Shown: positions 51,163 to 59,070 of the stretch, one piece after another
How positions within the stretch are numbered: position 1 is the first letter of the stretch
Layout of the letters: each line of letters starts with the position of its first letter
NCBI RefSeq assembly: GCF_000820145.1
Contig: NZ_CDBW01000006.1
Coordinates: 476,810 to 540,809, forward strand
Direction: 5' to 3'
Length of the DNA stretch: 64,000 nucleotides
Origin: Aeromonas sobria
GTDB lineage: Bacteria > Pseudomonadota > Gammaproteobacteria > Enterobacterales > Aeromonadaceae
The notes under the pieces: model-generated
What the model saw: only the letters and a program-made list of their open reading frames with translations
Databases searched by the model: none
Told to the model about the DNA's origin: nothing
Translations under genes and position numbers: made by a program

Positions 51163-51639
51163 TCAGAGCATCTCGCGGATCTGTTCGGTCAGGCTCTCGG
51201 GTTTGGCTTGCGGGGCGAATCTGTCCACCACATTGCCCTCCTGATCGATCAGAAATTTGGTGAAGTTCCACTTAACGTTTTCCAGCCCCAAAAATCCCGG
51301 TTTCTGCTTTTTAAGCCACTGGTAGAAGGGGTGGGCATGTTCGCCGTTGACATCGCACTTGGCCATGATGGGAAAGCTGACCGGATAGTCGAGTGAGCAG
51401 AAGCTGGCGATATCGTCCGCATCCCCCGGCTCCTGATTGCCGAACTGGTTGCAGGGGAAGCCCAGGATCACCAAGCCCTTGGGCCCAAGCTCCTGATAGA
51501 GCGCTTCAAGACCGGTGTATTGCGGGGTAAATCCACAGCGACTGGCCACATTGACCACCAATATCACCTTGCCGGCCAGCTGAGTCAGCGGATAGGGGGT
51601 GTCATCCAGTTGTTGCAAAGTCAGATCAGGCAGGGACAT
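51163..51639 (-). CDS. btuE: Glutathione peroxidase (BtuE-like)
   Basis: 158 residues. Catalytic tetrad segments are visible: Cys35 in NVASRCGFTPQY, the FPCNQFGNQEPG motif (Gln69) and WNFTKFL. A cysteine, not selenocysteine, is encoded. Reduces peroxides, usually with thioredoxin or glutathione. The ATG at 51639 has AAGGA upstream and matches the usual MSLPDL-type start; the open extension to 51780 is rejected. Confidence 0.9.
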   Translation of the reverse strand: MSLPDLTLQQLDDTPYPLTQLAGKVILVVNVASRCGFTPQYTGLEALYQELGPKGLVILGFPCNQFGNQEPGDADDIASFCSLDYPVSFPIMAKCDVNGEHAHPFYQWLKKQKPGFLGLENVKWNFTKFLIDQEGNVVDRFAPQAKPESLTEQIREML

Positions 51640-51943
51640 GACATTATCCTTTTGTTGGTTGTCAGCATAAGAGAGGGGGAACAGGGCTACTGCTACGGTA
51701 TCGGTTGACTCTTGCTGCGGCAAGACTCGCCGGTGATGGCACCTGCTCATTGCGGGTAATATCACACTTTCGTCAGCCAATACGGCAAGGGGAGGGGCGG
51801 GATCACACTCATCTGGAAAAATCAGATAGTCATCAATGAAATAGCGTATTGATGGCGGGACTTCTCAAGAGAAGCAAACCGGTTTGTACCTTGGCCGGTA
51901 AGTCGCTACAAAGCGCCCTCTCTCCACTCATTGTGAGCCTGTC

Positions 51944-52552
51944 TTGGACTATCAAGCTGTCATGGATGCCATTTACACCCGGGGATGGGTGATTGTGGAT
52001 GATTTTTTAACCGCCACCGAAGTGGATGCCCTCAAAGCGTGTCTCCCCACAGAGTGGCAACCCGCCGGCATTGGCCGTGAGACGCTGCATCAAGGCAATG
52101 CCGATATTCGTCGTGACCAGATCCACTGGCTGGAGCCGGAACTCGGCGCCCCCGTGGTCGATTACCTCGCGCGAATGGAGTCCCTGCGGCTCGCCGCCAA
52201 CCGGATGCTGATGCTGGGGCTGTTTGACTACGAGGCTCACTTTGCGCGCTATCGCAGCGGGGATTTTTACGCCACCCATCGCGATGCCTTTGCCGGTCGC
52301 TCCAACCGTCGCTTCACCTCGGTGTTTTACCTCAACAACGACTGGCAGCCCGAGGCCGGTGGCGTGCTCAGGGTGTATGACAACGACGAGCAGTTTCTGA
52401 TGGATGTCAGCCCCAAGGGGGGGCGGCTGGTGCTGTTCCTCTCCGAGGAGTTTCCCCACGAAGTGCTGCCCGCCAATCAACAACGTTACAGCATTGCTGG
52501 CTGGTTTCGGGTCAATGGCAATGGTGTGGGGCGGGTAGATCCGCCCCGCTGA
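51944..52552 (+). CDS. 2-oxoglutarate/Fe(II)-dependent oxygenase (prolyl 4-hydroxylase-like)
   Basis: 202 residues. The double-stranded beta-helix iron site is complete: His112 and Asp114 (THRDAF), His172 (FPHEVL) and the 2-oxoglutarate Arg181 (RYSIAGWFR). The GGVLRVYD segment is typical of the prolyl 4-hydroxylase-like class. The substrate is unknown; protein or small molecule are both possible. The start is uncertain: TTG 51944 gives the fullest N-terminus but has a weak ribosome site; ATG 51962 is an alternative. Confidence 0.8.
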   Translation: MDYQAVMDAIYTRGWVIVDDFLTATEVDALKACLPTEWQPAGIGRETLHQGNADIRRDQIHWLEPELGAPVVDYLARMESLRLAANRMLMLGLFDYEAHFARYRSGDFYATHRDAFAGRSNRRFTSVFYLNNDWQPEAGGVLRVYDNDEQFLMDVSPKGGRLVLFLSEEFPHEVLPANQQRYSIAGWFRVNGNGVGRVDPPR

Positions 52553-52756
52553 GGCGCGGTTTTACCGGTTTTTGACGGCATGGGCTCTTTTCACCGCAAG
52601 AAGTAGGGTGATAGGGCTCCCATCAGCTGACAAGGGTTGATCTCCCTTGCTACACTGGCGCGCACTTATGTTCGTATCTGGCTTCGTCCGGTTTTTATGG
52701 TGGTTGGCTTATCAAATGGTCATGACGAGGCCGCTTTCCCAAGGGATCACATCTAA

Positions 52757-53746
52757 ATGAAGAACATGCATGTCTTGCTGCTGTGCGGCGGCGGTGGCTC
52801 CGAGCACGAAGTCTCTCTGCGTAGCGCCAATTTCCTCGAGCAACAACTCGCTCTCCTGCCCGGCATCGAAGTGACCCGTGTCGAGATGTTCGCCGACCGC
52901 TGGCTCAGTGCCGATGGCCGCGAGTGCAAGCTGGGGCTCGACAAGCTGCTTTCGTTTGACAGCGTGGCCCGTCCGGTGGATTACGTGGTGCCCTGCATTC
53001 ACGGCTACCCGGGTGAGACCGGCGATCTGCAATCTTTCCTCGAACTGGCCGGATTGCCTTATCTCGGTTGCGATGCCGAGGCGAGCAAGATCTGCTTCAA
53101 CAAGATCAGCACCAAACTGTGGCTCACCGCCATCGGCATTCCCAACACCCCTTACCTGTTCCTGACCGAGCAGAGCGACGCGGCCCTTGCTGATGCCAAA
53201 GCCGCGCTGGCCAAGTGGGGCAAGGTCTTTATCAAAGCCGCCTCTCAGGGCTCTTCCGTTGGTTGCTACTCCGCCAGCAACGAAGCCGACCTGGTGAAGG
53301 GCATTGCCGATGCCTTCGGTTACTCCGAACAGGTGTTGATCGAAAAAGCGGTCAAGCCGCGCGAGCTGGAAGTGGCGGCTTATCAGTATGGTGACGAGCT
53401 GATCGCCACCTATCCGGGTGAGATCTGTGTCCCGCAGGACAAGTTCTACAGCTATGAAGAGAAGTACAGCAGCGCCAGCCACACCGAAACCAGCCTCACG
53501 GCACAAGGGCTGACCCAGGCGCAGGCCGATGCGATCCACGAGTATGCCCTCAAGGCATTCCGTCAGCTGAAACTGACCCACCTCTCGCGCATCGACTTCT
53601 TCCTGACCGACGAGGGCGAGATCCTGCTCAACGAGATCAACACCTTCCCGGGTATGACCTCCATCTCCATGTTCCCGAAACTGCTGGAGCATCACGGTCA
53701 CAACTTCGCCGACTACCTTGAGCAGATCCTGCGCAAGGCCAGCTAA
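52757..53746 (+). CDS. ddl: D-alanine--D-alanine ligase
   Basis: Joins two D-alanines with ATP for peptidoglycan precursor synthesis. 329 residues with ATP-grasp features: CGGGGSEHEVSLRSA at the start, CIHGYPGETGDLQSFLE, KAASQGSSVGCY and LLNEINTFPGMTSISMFP. It is a stand-alone ddl, not in the mur cluster. ATG at 52757 has AAGGGA about ten bases before it. Confidence 0.95.
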   Translation: MKNMHVLLLCGGGGSEHEVSLRSANFLEQQLALLPGIEVTRVEMFADRWLSADGRECKLGLDKLLSFDSVARPVDYVVPCIHGYPGETGDLQSFLELAGLPYLGCDAEASKICFNKISTKLWLTAIGIPNTPYLFLTEQSDAALADAKAALAKWGKVFIKAASQGSSVGCYSASNEADLVKGIADAFGYSEQVLIEKAVKPRELEVAAYQYGDELIATYPGEICVPQDKFYSYEEKYSSASHTETSLTAQGLTQAQADAIHEYALKAFRQLKLTHLSRIDFFLTDEGEILLNEINTFPGMTSISMFPKLLEHHGHNFADYLEQILRKAS

Positions 53747-53788
53747 GTTCTCTCTCCTGTTCACGGAGTGAAGGACGACCCAATAAAC

Positions 53789-53816
53789 ATCCCCGCCAAC
53801 CGGCGGGGATTTTTTT
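53789..53816 (+). terminator. Rho-independent terminator of ddl
   Basis: ATCCCCGCC-AACC-GGCGGGGAT stem followed by seven T. Confidence 0.93.
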
Positions 53817-53819
53817 ATC

Positions 53820-54330
53820 CGTTGATCACCTGCAGCGTGAACCAGCGTGATGGGATAAAAAGCGGGGAGGGGACATAGTCTTCAACCCGTTTGTTCCGAA
53901 CTCTGGAAATAAGAAAGACGCCTTAGGGTAATGCCAGTCAGTTAAGCATTTTTATGACTAAATATTCGAGATGTTGAATATCAAAAACGGTTCTATGGTT
54001 AAAGAGTCAATTTGGCTCCAACCCTTACCCTGACTAAATAACTGATCCTAATAGTGCTACATCTTGCCGGAAGCCTTGTGGCGTAAGGAATTTGTGCAAT
54101 CTGATGGCAACGCCTGAGGTGACAAGGCTCAGCGACGATGTGTGCTCCATGTCCCCTGTAGAAGCTGTACGAGTGCAGTGATCTACTATTCGGAACAGCT
54201 ATGTAGCATGCAATAAAAAGAGGGAGGCATCATGCTTCCCTCACTCTTTAGCCCTTATACCCTGCGGGTTGGTACTCAAATTCTCTTAACTGGCTTGCAT
54301 TAACGCCTTAGGGCGTCTTTTTTGTGAGAT
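53820..54330. other. Gene-free stretch with coding-like debris and two hairpins
   Basis: About 510 bases with no supported gene. ACGCCTTAGGG occurs at 53918-53928 and again at 54303-54313, bracketing the segment. Between them a minus-strand frame stays open for about 55 codons without a start (about 54200 to 54035), read as possible element remnant. Terminator-like hairpins lie at 54220-54245 (AGGGAGGC/GCTTCCCT, one wobble) and 54303-54322 (ACGCC-TTAG-GGCGT then a T run). Confidence 0.4.
54303..54323 (+). terminator. Terminator-like hairpin before the FRG-domain gene
   Basis: ACGCC-TTAG-GGCGT followed by C and six T. No intact gene precedes it, so it may belong to a lost or inserted unit. 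Confidence 0.7.
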
Positions 54331-54335
54331 TATTA

Positions 54336-54351
54336 GCTATGTAAACATAGC
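54336..54351 (+). promoter_or_regulatory. Palindrome at the promoter of the FRG-domain gene
   Basis: GCTATGTAAACATAGC has perfect 7-base arms, followed at 54365-54370 by TATGAT, a consensus-like -10. It could be an operator for autoregulation, by analogy only. Confidence 0.45.
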
Positions 54352-54496
54352 CTTTTACATATTTTATGATTTGAGTGGGTAAATGTGGCCTGCAATTCAT
54401 TGTTGTTCAAAAGATAATTTCTCTGTTACTATTAATAATAGGTTATTCATTAACTTAAGATATAAAAAATATATTTTGTTGAATGGGGGAACGATT

Positions 54497-55675
54497 GTGG
54501 GCGGGAAATCAAGAGTGGTGGTTTTACATGGTAATCATCATCTAGGAGAGTTTATTGAGTTTGCAGGCATTGAAGTAATAGATGGTGTGGTAGGTGATGA
54601 ACGATTCCATGTATATGTATCTCCTAGCTGTAAATTAAATGATGAAGTCATTATTAGAACGGGTATTACCCCTGGGTTTTTATTGGACAAACCAGATTTT
54701 TCAACAGTGCAAGTCGAGTTGAAAGAGTTTATTTCTGATAGCGAAATAATTTTTTATGATAATGACATTTATAGTGTTTTAATGAATTCCTTTGAGCGTT
54801 CAGGAATAAAGTTAGTTAATAGCATTGTATTTATTAAAGATTTGGCGAAGTCTTTTTTAAAGAAAGATAGCACATTGAAGTATTTGTTTGATAAGTTTCA
54901 CATTAAGAATAATGGCTATGACTATGAATCCGCTCTATCTACCTGTGAAATGCTATCGTCCTTGTATTTGACATTGCTAGATAGCATTAAACTAAATTTA
55001 TTTAACGATGAGTTATCCTTTAACCTTAATCAGGTGGTAACTATATCTCAGATGTCTGATTTAGATAGATTTATTGATAGTATGCCACGTTCTACTTTGT
55101 TCAGGGGAGTTTCTAATAAAGAATATACATTGGTTCCATCCCTTTTTAGACATAAGGAAATTGATAATATAGATAAGATTGAACGTGATCTGATGTGGTT
55201 TTTTAAAACCCAAGCGAAACCTTATTTGAATCTAATACCAAAGACGGATTTAGATTGGTTAGTTGTTGCGCAGCATCATGGGTTGCCAACCCGTTTATTA
55301 GATTGGAGCTTAAGTCCATTAGTGGCATGTTTTTTTGCGGTTAATGATTTGTCAGACACTGATGGTGCAATATTTATTTATAATGTCAAATCTTTTAGAA
55401 AAGAAGAAGCTATTGATGTGCATAATCTAAGTGAGATAACAGCATTCATGCCATCTCATAGTACAAAAAGAATAGCCATGCAGTCAGGTTTTTTTACTAT
55501 TCACCCCACAAGTAAAATTCAACTTAATGATGGGAGTATTAGTAAATTGATTATTCCTAGTGAACGGAAACGATATTTTTTAGATCGATTATCAAAGTAT
55601 GGTGTGCATCATGGGACAATATACCCTGACCTTGATGGACTATCTGCGTATATAAAATATCTAAAAAATTATTGA
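54497..55675 (+). CDS. DnaQ-exonuclease-like / FRG-domain fusion protein
   Basis: 392 residues from GTG 54497, which has GGGGGA upstream; the frame is open to ATG 54383. Residues about 5-165 follow the DnaQ/DEDD exonuclease pattern (RTGITPGFLLDKPDF, EIIFYDNDIYSVLMNSF, LKYLFDKFHI, ESALSTCEML), yet the catalytic acids of the first and last motifs look replaced, so it may bind rather than cut nucleic acid. The C-terminal half is an FRG domain: STLFRGVSNKEY (FRG at 202-204), VAQHHGLPTRLLDWSLSPLVA (259-279, read in parts) and DGAIFIYN. Coding DNA is very AT-rich, unlike its neighbours. Role unknown; a defence or stress-effector role is inference. Confidence 0.7.
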   Translation: MGGKSRVVVLHGNHHLGEFIEFAGIEVIDGVVGDERFHVYVSPSCKLNDEVIIRTGITPGFLLDKPDFSTVQVELKEFISDSEIIFYDNDIYSVLMNSFERSGIKLVNSIVFIKDLAKSFLKKDSTLKYLFDKFHIKNNGYDYESALSTCEMLSSLYLTLLDSIKLNLFNDELSFNLNQVVTISQMSDLDRFIDSMPRSTLFRGVSNKEYTLVPSLFRHKEIDNIDKIERDLMWFFKTQAKPYLNLIPKTDLDWLVVAQHHGLPTRLLDWSLSPLVACFFAVNDLSDTDGAIFIYNVKSFRKEEAIDVHNLSEITAFMPSHSTKRIAMQSGFFTIHPTSKIQLNDGSISKLIIPSERKRYFLDRLSKYGVHHGTIYPDLDGLSAYIKYLKNY

Positions 55676-55702
55676 TGCGTTTTAAGTTAAATTGACGCAA
55701 TG

Positions 55703-55738
55703 CTCTATGCTTAGAGCACCCTAAGTGTTTCGTCAATT
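55703..55738. repeat. Copy 1 of a direct repeat after the FRG gene
   Basis: The segment GCTTAGAGCACCCTAAGTGT...CGTCAAT (about 55711-55739) differs at only 5 of 29 bases from the one at 56204-56232. Each copy follows one of two successive AT-rich genes. Coordinates approximate. Confidence 0.6.
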
Positions 55739-55799
55739 CAATGCGGCGGTGTTGTTTAGCCTATGTCTGGTTTTACTAAGAATTTTTAAGAAGGTATAT

Positions 55800-56105
55800 A
55801 TGATATTTCCACGGCCAAGTAACTTCCCATATAAAGAGGTATTCTATTCAGATGGAGAAATTGCGCTAATTAAAGGTCAATATAAAGATTCTGATTGCGA
55901 CTCAATTGGAATGAGATGGATGGTTGGGGAGAGCGAACTTGGCTATCCAAGCACATTTGGTAATCCAATGTGGATGGTCGTGCCAGACAAACTGGCAAGC
56001 TACATATTGGAGGGGATATTCCGAGAAATTGAACAGCAAAGGAAATTTATTATCGACTTCCAAGAATTTATGGACGCTCTGGAACTCACGAGAACGTACC
56101 GTTGA
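55800..56105 (+). CDS. Small protein of unknown function
   Basis: 101 residues from ATG 55800, chosen for AAGGT six bases upstream; ATG 55725 would put repeat sequence into the protein. It is soluble, with a WMVGESELGYPSTFGNPMWM segment in the middle and a helical, charged C-terminus (LEGIFREIEQQRKFI). I recognise no family. It is AT-rich and lies between two copies of a direct repeat, which suggests it was acquired together with the FRG-domain gene. Confidence 0.6.
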   Translation: MIFPRPSNFPYKEVFYSDGEIALIKGQYKDSDCDSIGMRWMVGESELGYPSTFGNPMWMVVPDKLASYILEGIFREIEQQRKFIIDFQEFMDALELTRTYR

Positions 56106-56120
56106 AAATCTAACAAATAC

Positions 56121-56221
56121 CGTAGGGTGCAATGAAATTGCACCGCTAATTTTGCGCTTTATATCTTGCACAAAAGTCGCCTTGCAAACGGTGCAATGCG
56201 CTGCGCTTATTGCACCCTACG
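56121..56221. repeat. MITE-like palindromic element, 101 bp
   Basis: Perfect 13-bp terminal inverted repeats, CGTAGGGTGCAAT at 56121-56133 and ATTGCACCCTACG at 56209-56221, with further internal complementarity (ATTGCACCG at 56138-56146 against CGGTGCAAT at 56189-56197). No room for a transposase. The motif resembles a repeat family widely scattered in proteobacterial genomes (from memory). It starts 16 bases after the small unknown gene. Confidence 0.8.
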
Positions 56222-56232
56222 TGTTTCGTTAA
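56204..56232. repeat. Copy 2 of the direct repeat, overlapping the palindromic element
   Basis: GCTTATTGCACCCTACGTGT...CGTTAAT; similarity to copy 1 continues loosely for about 25 more bases on the right side (GTGTTG near 55752 and 56247). Confidence 0.6.
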
Positions 56233-56403
56233 TCTGCTGGGTGGTGTTGCTGAGCGCCATGCCCTGTCACCAAGGCAACAAAAGGGGCGATCTGTGCCCC
56301 GAATTCTTTATAATGCCCCCCTTTAAAACCGCCGGACCCAGGTTCGGCGCGCGCTGATGGCTGGCTACGCCATCAGGCAGATCATCAGGATTGAGAAACG
56401 GTT

Positions 56404-57819
56404 ATGCATACTCTGGAACAGCTGCGCGCAGGTGAACTGTGCGGTGCCCGCCATCTGAAGCTTTGTGAAAATCTGACGGAGTTCCCACCCGAGATCCTGG
56501 GCCTTAAAGAGACGCTGGAGGTGCTGGATCTCACCGGCAATCAGCTAAGCGCGCTCCCTGACGAGCTGGCCGGATTTAGCAAACTGCGCATCATCTTCTG
56601 CTCCGAGAACCGCTTTACCGAGCTGCCCGAGGTGCTGGGGCGCTGCCCGGCACTGACCATGGTGGGCTTCAAGGCCAACCAGATTGCTACCGTCTCGGCC
56701 AGGGCCCTGCCTGCGCGGTTGCGCTGGTTGATCCTGACCGATAACGCGGTGGCGCAGCTGCCCGATGAGTTGGGCCAGTGCGACGCCCTGCAAAAGCTGA
56801 TGCTGGCGGGCAACCGTCTGCGCGAGCTGCCCGCCAGCCTTGCCAACTGCCGTAAGCTGGAGCTGCTGCGCATCGCCGCCAACCGCATCGAACGCTTCCC
56901 CGACTGGCTGCTGTCGCTGCCGCGCCTCGCCTGGCTTGCCTATTCCGGCAACCCTTTTAGCGAAGGGGAGGAGGCGCGGGCCATCGATGATGCCCATGTC
57001 GCGCCCCTTGCCTGGGACAAGCTGGCGCTGGGCGAGCTGCTGGGGCAGGGGGCATCCGGCGTTATCCATCGCGCCACTATTTTTGATGACATGGTTGGCG
57101 ACATGGCTGATGCCAAGGCCAGTGCCGATCACGCGAGTCAGGCGAGCGACAGAGCCGATGCCAGTCAGGTGGCGGTCAAGCTGTTCAAGGGGGCGGTGAC
57201 CAGCGATGGGCTGCCCCGCTGCGAGATGGCAGCATCGCTGGCGGCGGGCAGCCACCCCAACCTTATCAAGGTGATGGGCAAGGTGGCGGATCACCCCTCC
57301 GGCATTCCGGTGCTGGTGATGGAGCTGATCGACCCGGCCTTTGCCAATCTGGCCGGGCCGCCGAGCCTGGACTCCTGCACCCGGGATGTCTATCCCGAAG
57401 GGCTGCACCTCTGTGTGCCGGATGCGCTGGCGATGGCCCATGGCATTGCCTCGGTAGCGGGCCATCTGCACCGCGCGGGCATCATGCACGGGGATCTCTA
57501 CGGCCACAATATCCTGTTTGCCCGCGGGTCTGACGCCCCGGCTCGCGCCCTGCTGGGGGATTTTGGTGCGGCTTCTTTGTATGAACGCAACAACGATGAC
57601 CGCAGCAACCGCGAGCGGGCGCTGGGCCTTGAGCGACTGGAAGTGCGCGCTTTTGGCTGCCTGCTAGAGGAGCTGTTGGCGCATTGCGACGCTCAGGGCT
57701 CACAGCTCGATGGGCTGCATCAGCTCAAAGCGGCCTGTCTCTCGGAAGTCCCTGCCGAACGCCCCGATTTTGCTTATATCGACCGTCAGCTGGCGGCCGC
57801 TCGCGCCACGCTGTCGTGA
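56404..57819 (+). CDS. Leucine-rich-repeat protein kinase
   Basis: 471 residues. Residues about 15-185 are leucine-rich repeats of the LP/LPxxL type (LEVLDLTGNQLSALPDEL, LQKLMLAGNRLRELPASL). A kinase domain follows: glycine loop GQGASGV at 214-220, Lys259 in VAVKLF, catalytic HGDLYGHN at 362-369 and DFG at 386-388. All catalytic residues are present. A long Ala/Asp/Ser-rich insert (about 228-254) separates the glycine loop from Lys259. Likely a cytosolic Ser/Thr kinase whose LRRs bind a partner. GC-rich like the core genome. Confidence 0.88.
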   Translation: MHTLEQLRAGELCGARHLKLCENLTEFPPEILGLKETLEVLDLTGNQLSALPDELAGFSKLRIIFCSENRFTELPEVLGRCPALTMVGFKANQIATVSARALPARLRWLILTDNAVAQLPDELGQCDALQKLMLAGNRLRELPASLANCRKLELLRIAANRIERFPDWLLSLPRLAWLAYSGNPFSEGEEARAIDDAHVAPLAWDKLALGELLGQGASGVIHRATIFDDMVGDMADAKASADHASQASDRADASQVAVKLFKGAVTSDGLPRCEMAASLAAGSHPNLIKVMGKVADHPSGIPVLVMELIDPAFANLAGPPSLDSCTRDVYPEGLHLCVPDALAMAHGIASVAGHLHRAGIMHGDLYGHNILFARGSDAPARALLGDFGAASLYERNNDDRSNRERALGLERLEVRAFGCLLEELLAHCDAQGSQLDGLHQLKAACLSEVPAERPDFAYIDRQLAAARATLS

Positions 57820-58101
57820 CCTTTGGGGCGTTGGCAGGCGCTGTTTGACCTGCCAACGCCATGCCTCTTATTCATTCATCGCCACCAACCCATGACGTGT
57901 TTGCATGGGTGATGTGCCTCTGCCCGTCATAAACGCACCCAACAGAGCCCATTGCGACAGCGAGGTACAGGGCAAGGGGAACTCCAGTCATTTATCCGCA
58001 AAAACACAGGGGCTGCGCGGCAAAAAGGGCAGGGCAGAGGGTTGCGCGGTGCCGGTTAAGTTGTGATATTGAGGCATCTTTAGTACAGAAGGGTAATAAC
58101 G

Positions 58102-58749
58102 ATGGAAGCTGCGTTTTGGCATCAGCGTTGGGAAGAGAACCGGATTGGCTTTCATCAGGCGGACTTCAACCACTGGCTGCAATCCTGGTGGTCGGCCCAG
58201 CAAGCGGATGAGCCGGTGCTGGTTCCCCTGTGTGGCAAGTCCCGCGACATGCTCTGGCTCAGTGGTCAGGGTCATCCGATCGATGGTTTCGAGTTATCCA
58301 GCCTTGCCGTCAGCCAGTTCTTCAGTGAAAACCAGCTTGCCGCCACCGTGAGCGAAGTGGGCCCTTATCAGTGCCATCAAGTGGACAGCCTGCGCATTTT
58401 TCAGGGGAATTTTTTTGCCGCCCCCGAGTTGGGTCGCCGTTACCGGCTGGTCTATGACCGTGCCGCGCTGATCGCCCTGCCGACGGCGATGCGCCGTCAG
58501 TATGCGGCTCTCATCAGTTCGCTGGTGGAGACCGGTGGCCAGATCCTGCTGGTGACTCTCGAATATCAGCCGGAGCAGCAGACTCAACCCCCCTTCTCGG
58601 TGGGGGAGATGGAGGTGCGGGCCCTGTTCGAGCGCGATTTTCGCATCGAGGTGCTGGGGCGCGCCGCCGAGGTGGATAATCCCAAGGTACTGGCGGGTCA
58701 GCTCTCCTACTTCGATGAGATGGCGTACCGGCTGGTGCGCCGTGGCTAA
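58102..58749 (+). CDS. tpm: Thiopurine S-methyltransferase
   Basis: 215 residues, typical bacterial TPMT. MEAAFWHQRWEENRIGFHQ, VLVPLCGKSRDMLWL (SAM-binding), GFELSSLAV, YDRAALIALP and PPFSVGEMEV match the family. It methylates thiol or selenium/tellurium compounds with SAM. ATG at 58102 has GAAGGG upstream. The 57820-58101 interval holds no visible gene. Confidence 0.94.
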   Translation: MEAAFWHQRWEENRIGFHQADFNHWLQSWWSAQQADEPVLVPLCGKSRDMLWLSGQGHPIDGFELSSLAVSQFFSENQLAATVSEVGPYQCHQVDSLRIFQGNFFAAPELGRRYRLVYDRAALIALPTAMRRQYAALISSLVETGGQILLVTLEYQPEQQTQPPFSVGEMEVRALFERDFRIEVLGRAAEVDNPKVLAGQLSYFDEMAYRLVRRG

Positions 58750-58812
58750 CGGGCGGGCAAAGGGTGATCTGCGCCGACAAATCGTCGGGCTGCGTGCTCT
58801 TCGCTACCTCCT

Positions 58813-58854
58813 TTGACATAGATCAACGTGATTGGCGGTGGGAGTGCCTACTAT
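58813..58854 (+). promoter_or_regulatory. FNR class II promoter of a candidate small RNA
   Basis: TTGACATAGATCAA (58813-58826) matches the FNR box with one mismatch; TACTAT (58849-58854), preceded by TGCC, is a -10 element. The box centre is about 41.5 bases before a start near 58861. No protein gene follows on this strand. Confidence 0.7.
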
Positions 58855-58860
58855 GAGGCT

Positions 58861-59018
58861 GTTTCTCAATCACTGTTGGCATTGCAACGCAAGTTCAGGG
58901 TTTAGCCCGCTTGCTGATCAGCAACTCAGTGTCTGATTTTCACGCTCATGTTCACTTTTGGCGGCTTTGGTCGCAATTGTTATGGTTTTTCCAGCCGACC
59001 CTGATGGGTCGGCTTTTT
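58861..59018 (+). ncRNA. Candidate FnrS-like anaerobically induced small RNA
   Basis: About 158 nt between a predicted FNR promoter and an intrinsic terminator. The terminator stem AGCCGACCC-TGAT-GGGTCGGCT followed by TTTTTATT resembles, from memory, the 3' end of E. coli FnrS, which also has a GCCGAC..TGATG..GTCGGC stem. GCATTGCAACGC in the 5' third recalls the GCAAC seed region of FnrS. No open frame with a ribosome site is present. Context differs from E. coli, so homology is a proposal; an FNR-activated Hfq-type RNA repressing aerobic functions would be the expected role. Confidence 0.55.
58993..59018 (+). terminator. Rho-independent terminator of the candidate small RNA
   Basis: AGCCGACCC-TGAT-GGGTCGGCT, perfect 9-bp stem, then TTTTATT. 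Confidence 0.88.
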
Positions 59019-59070
59019 ATTGCCTGCGATTTACCGTAGGAAGGGAAAAACGGGGGATATCGAGGCCCGA

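Noticed and set aside
54303..54323. Integron attC site suggested by CGCCTTAGGGCG
   Set aside because: The hairpin with a T tract is an ordinary terminator, and paired RYYYAAC/GTTRRRY ends are missing.
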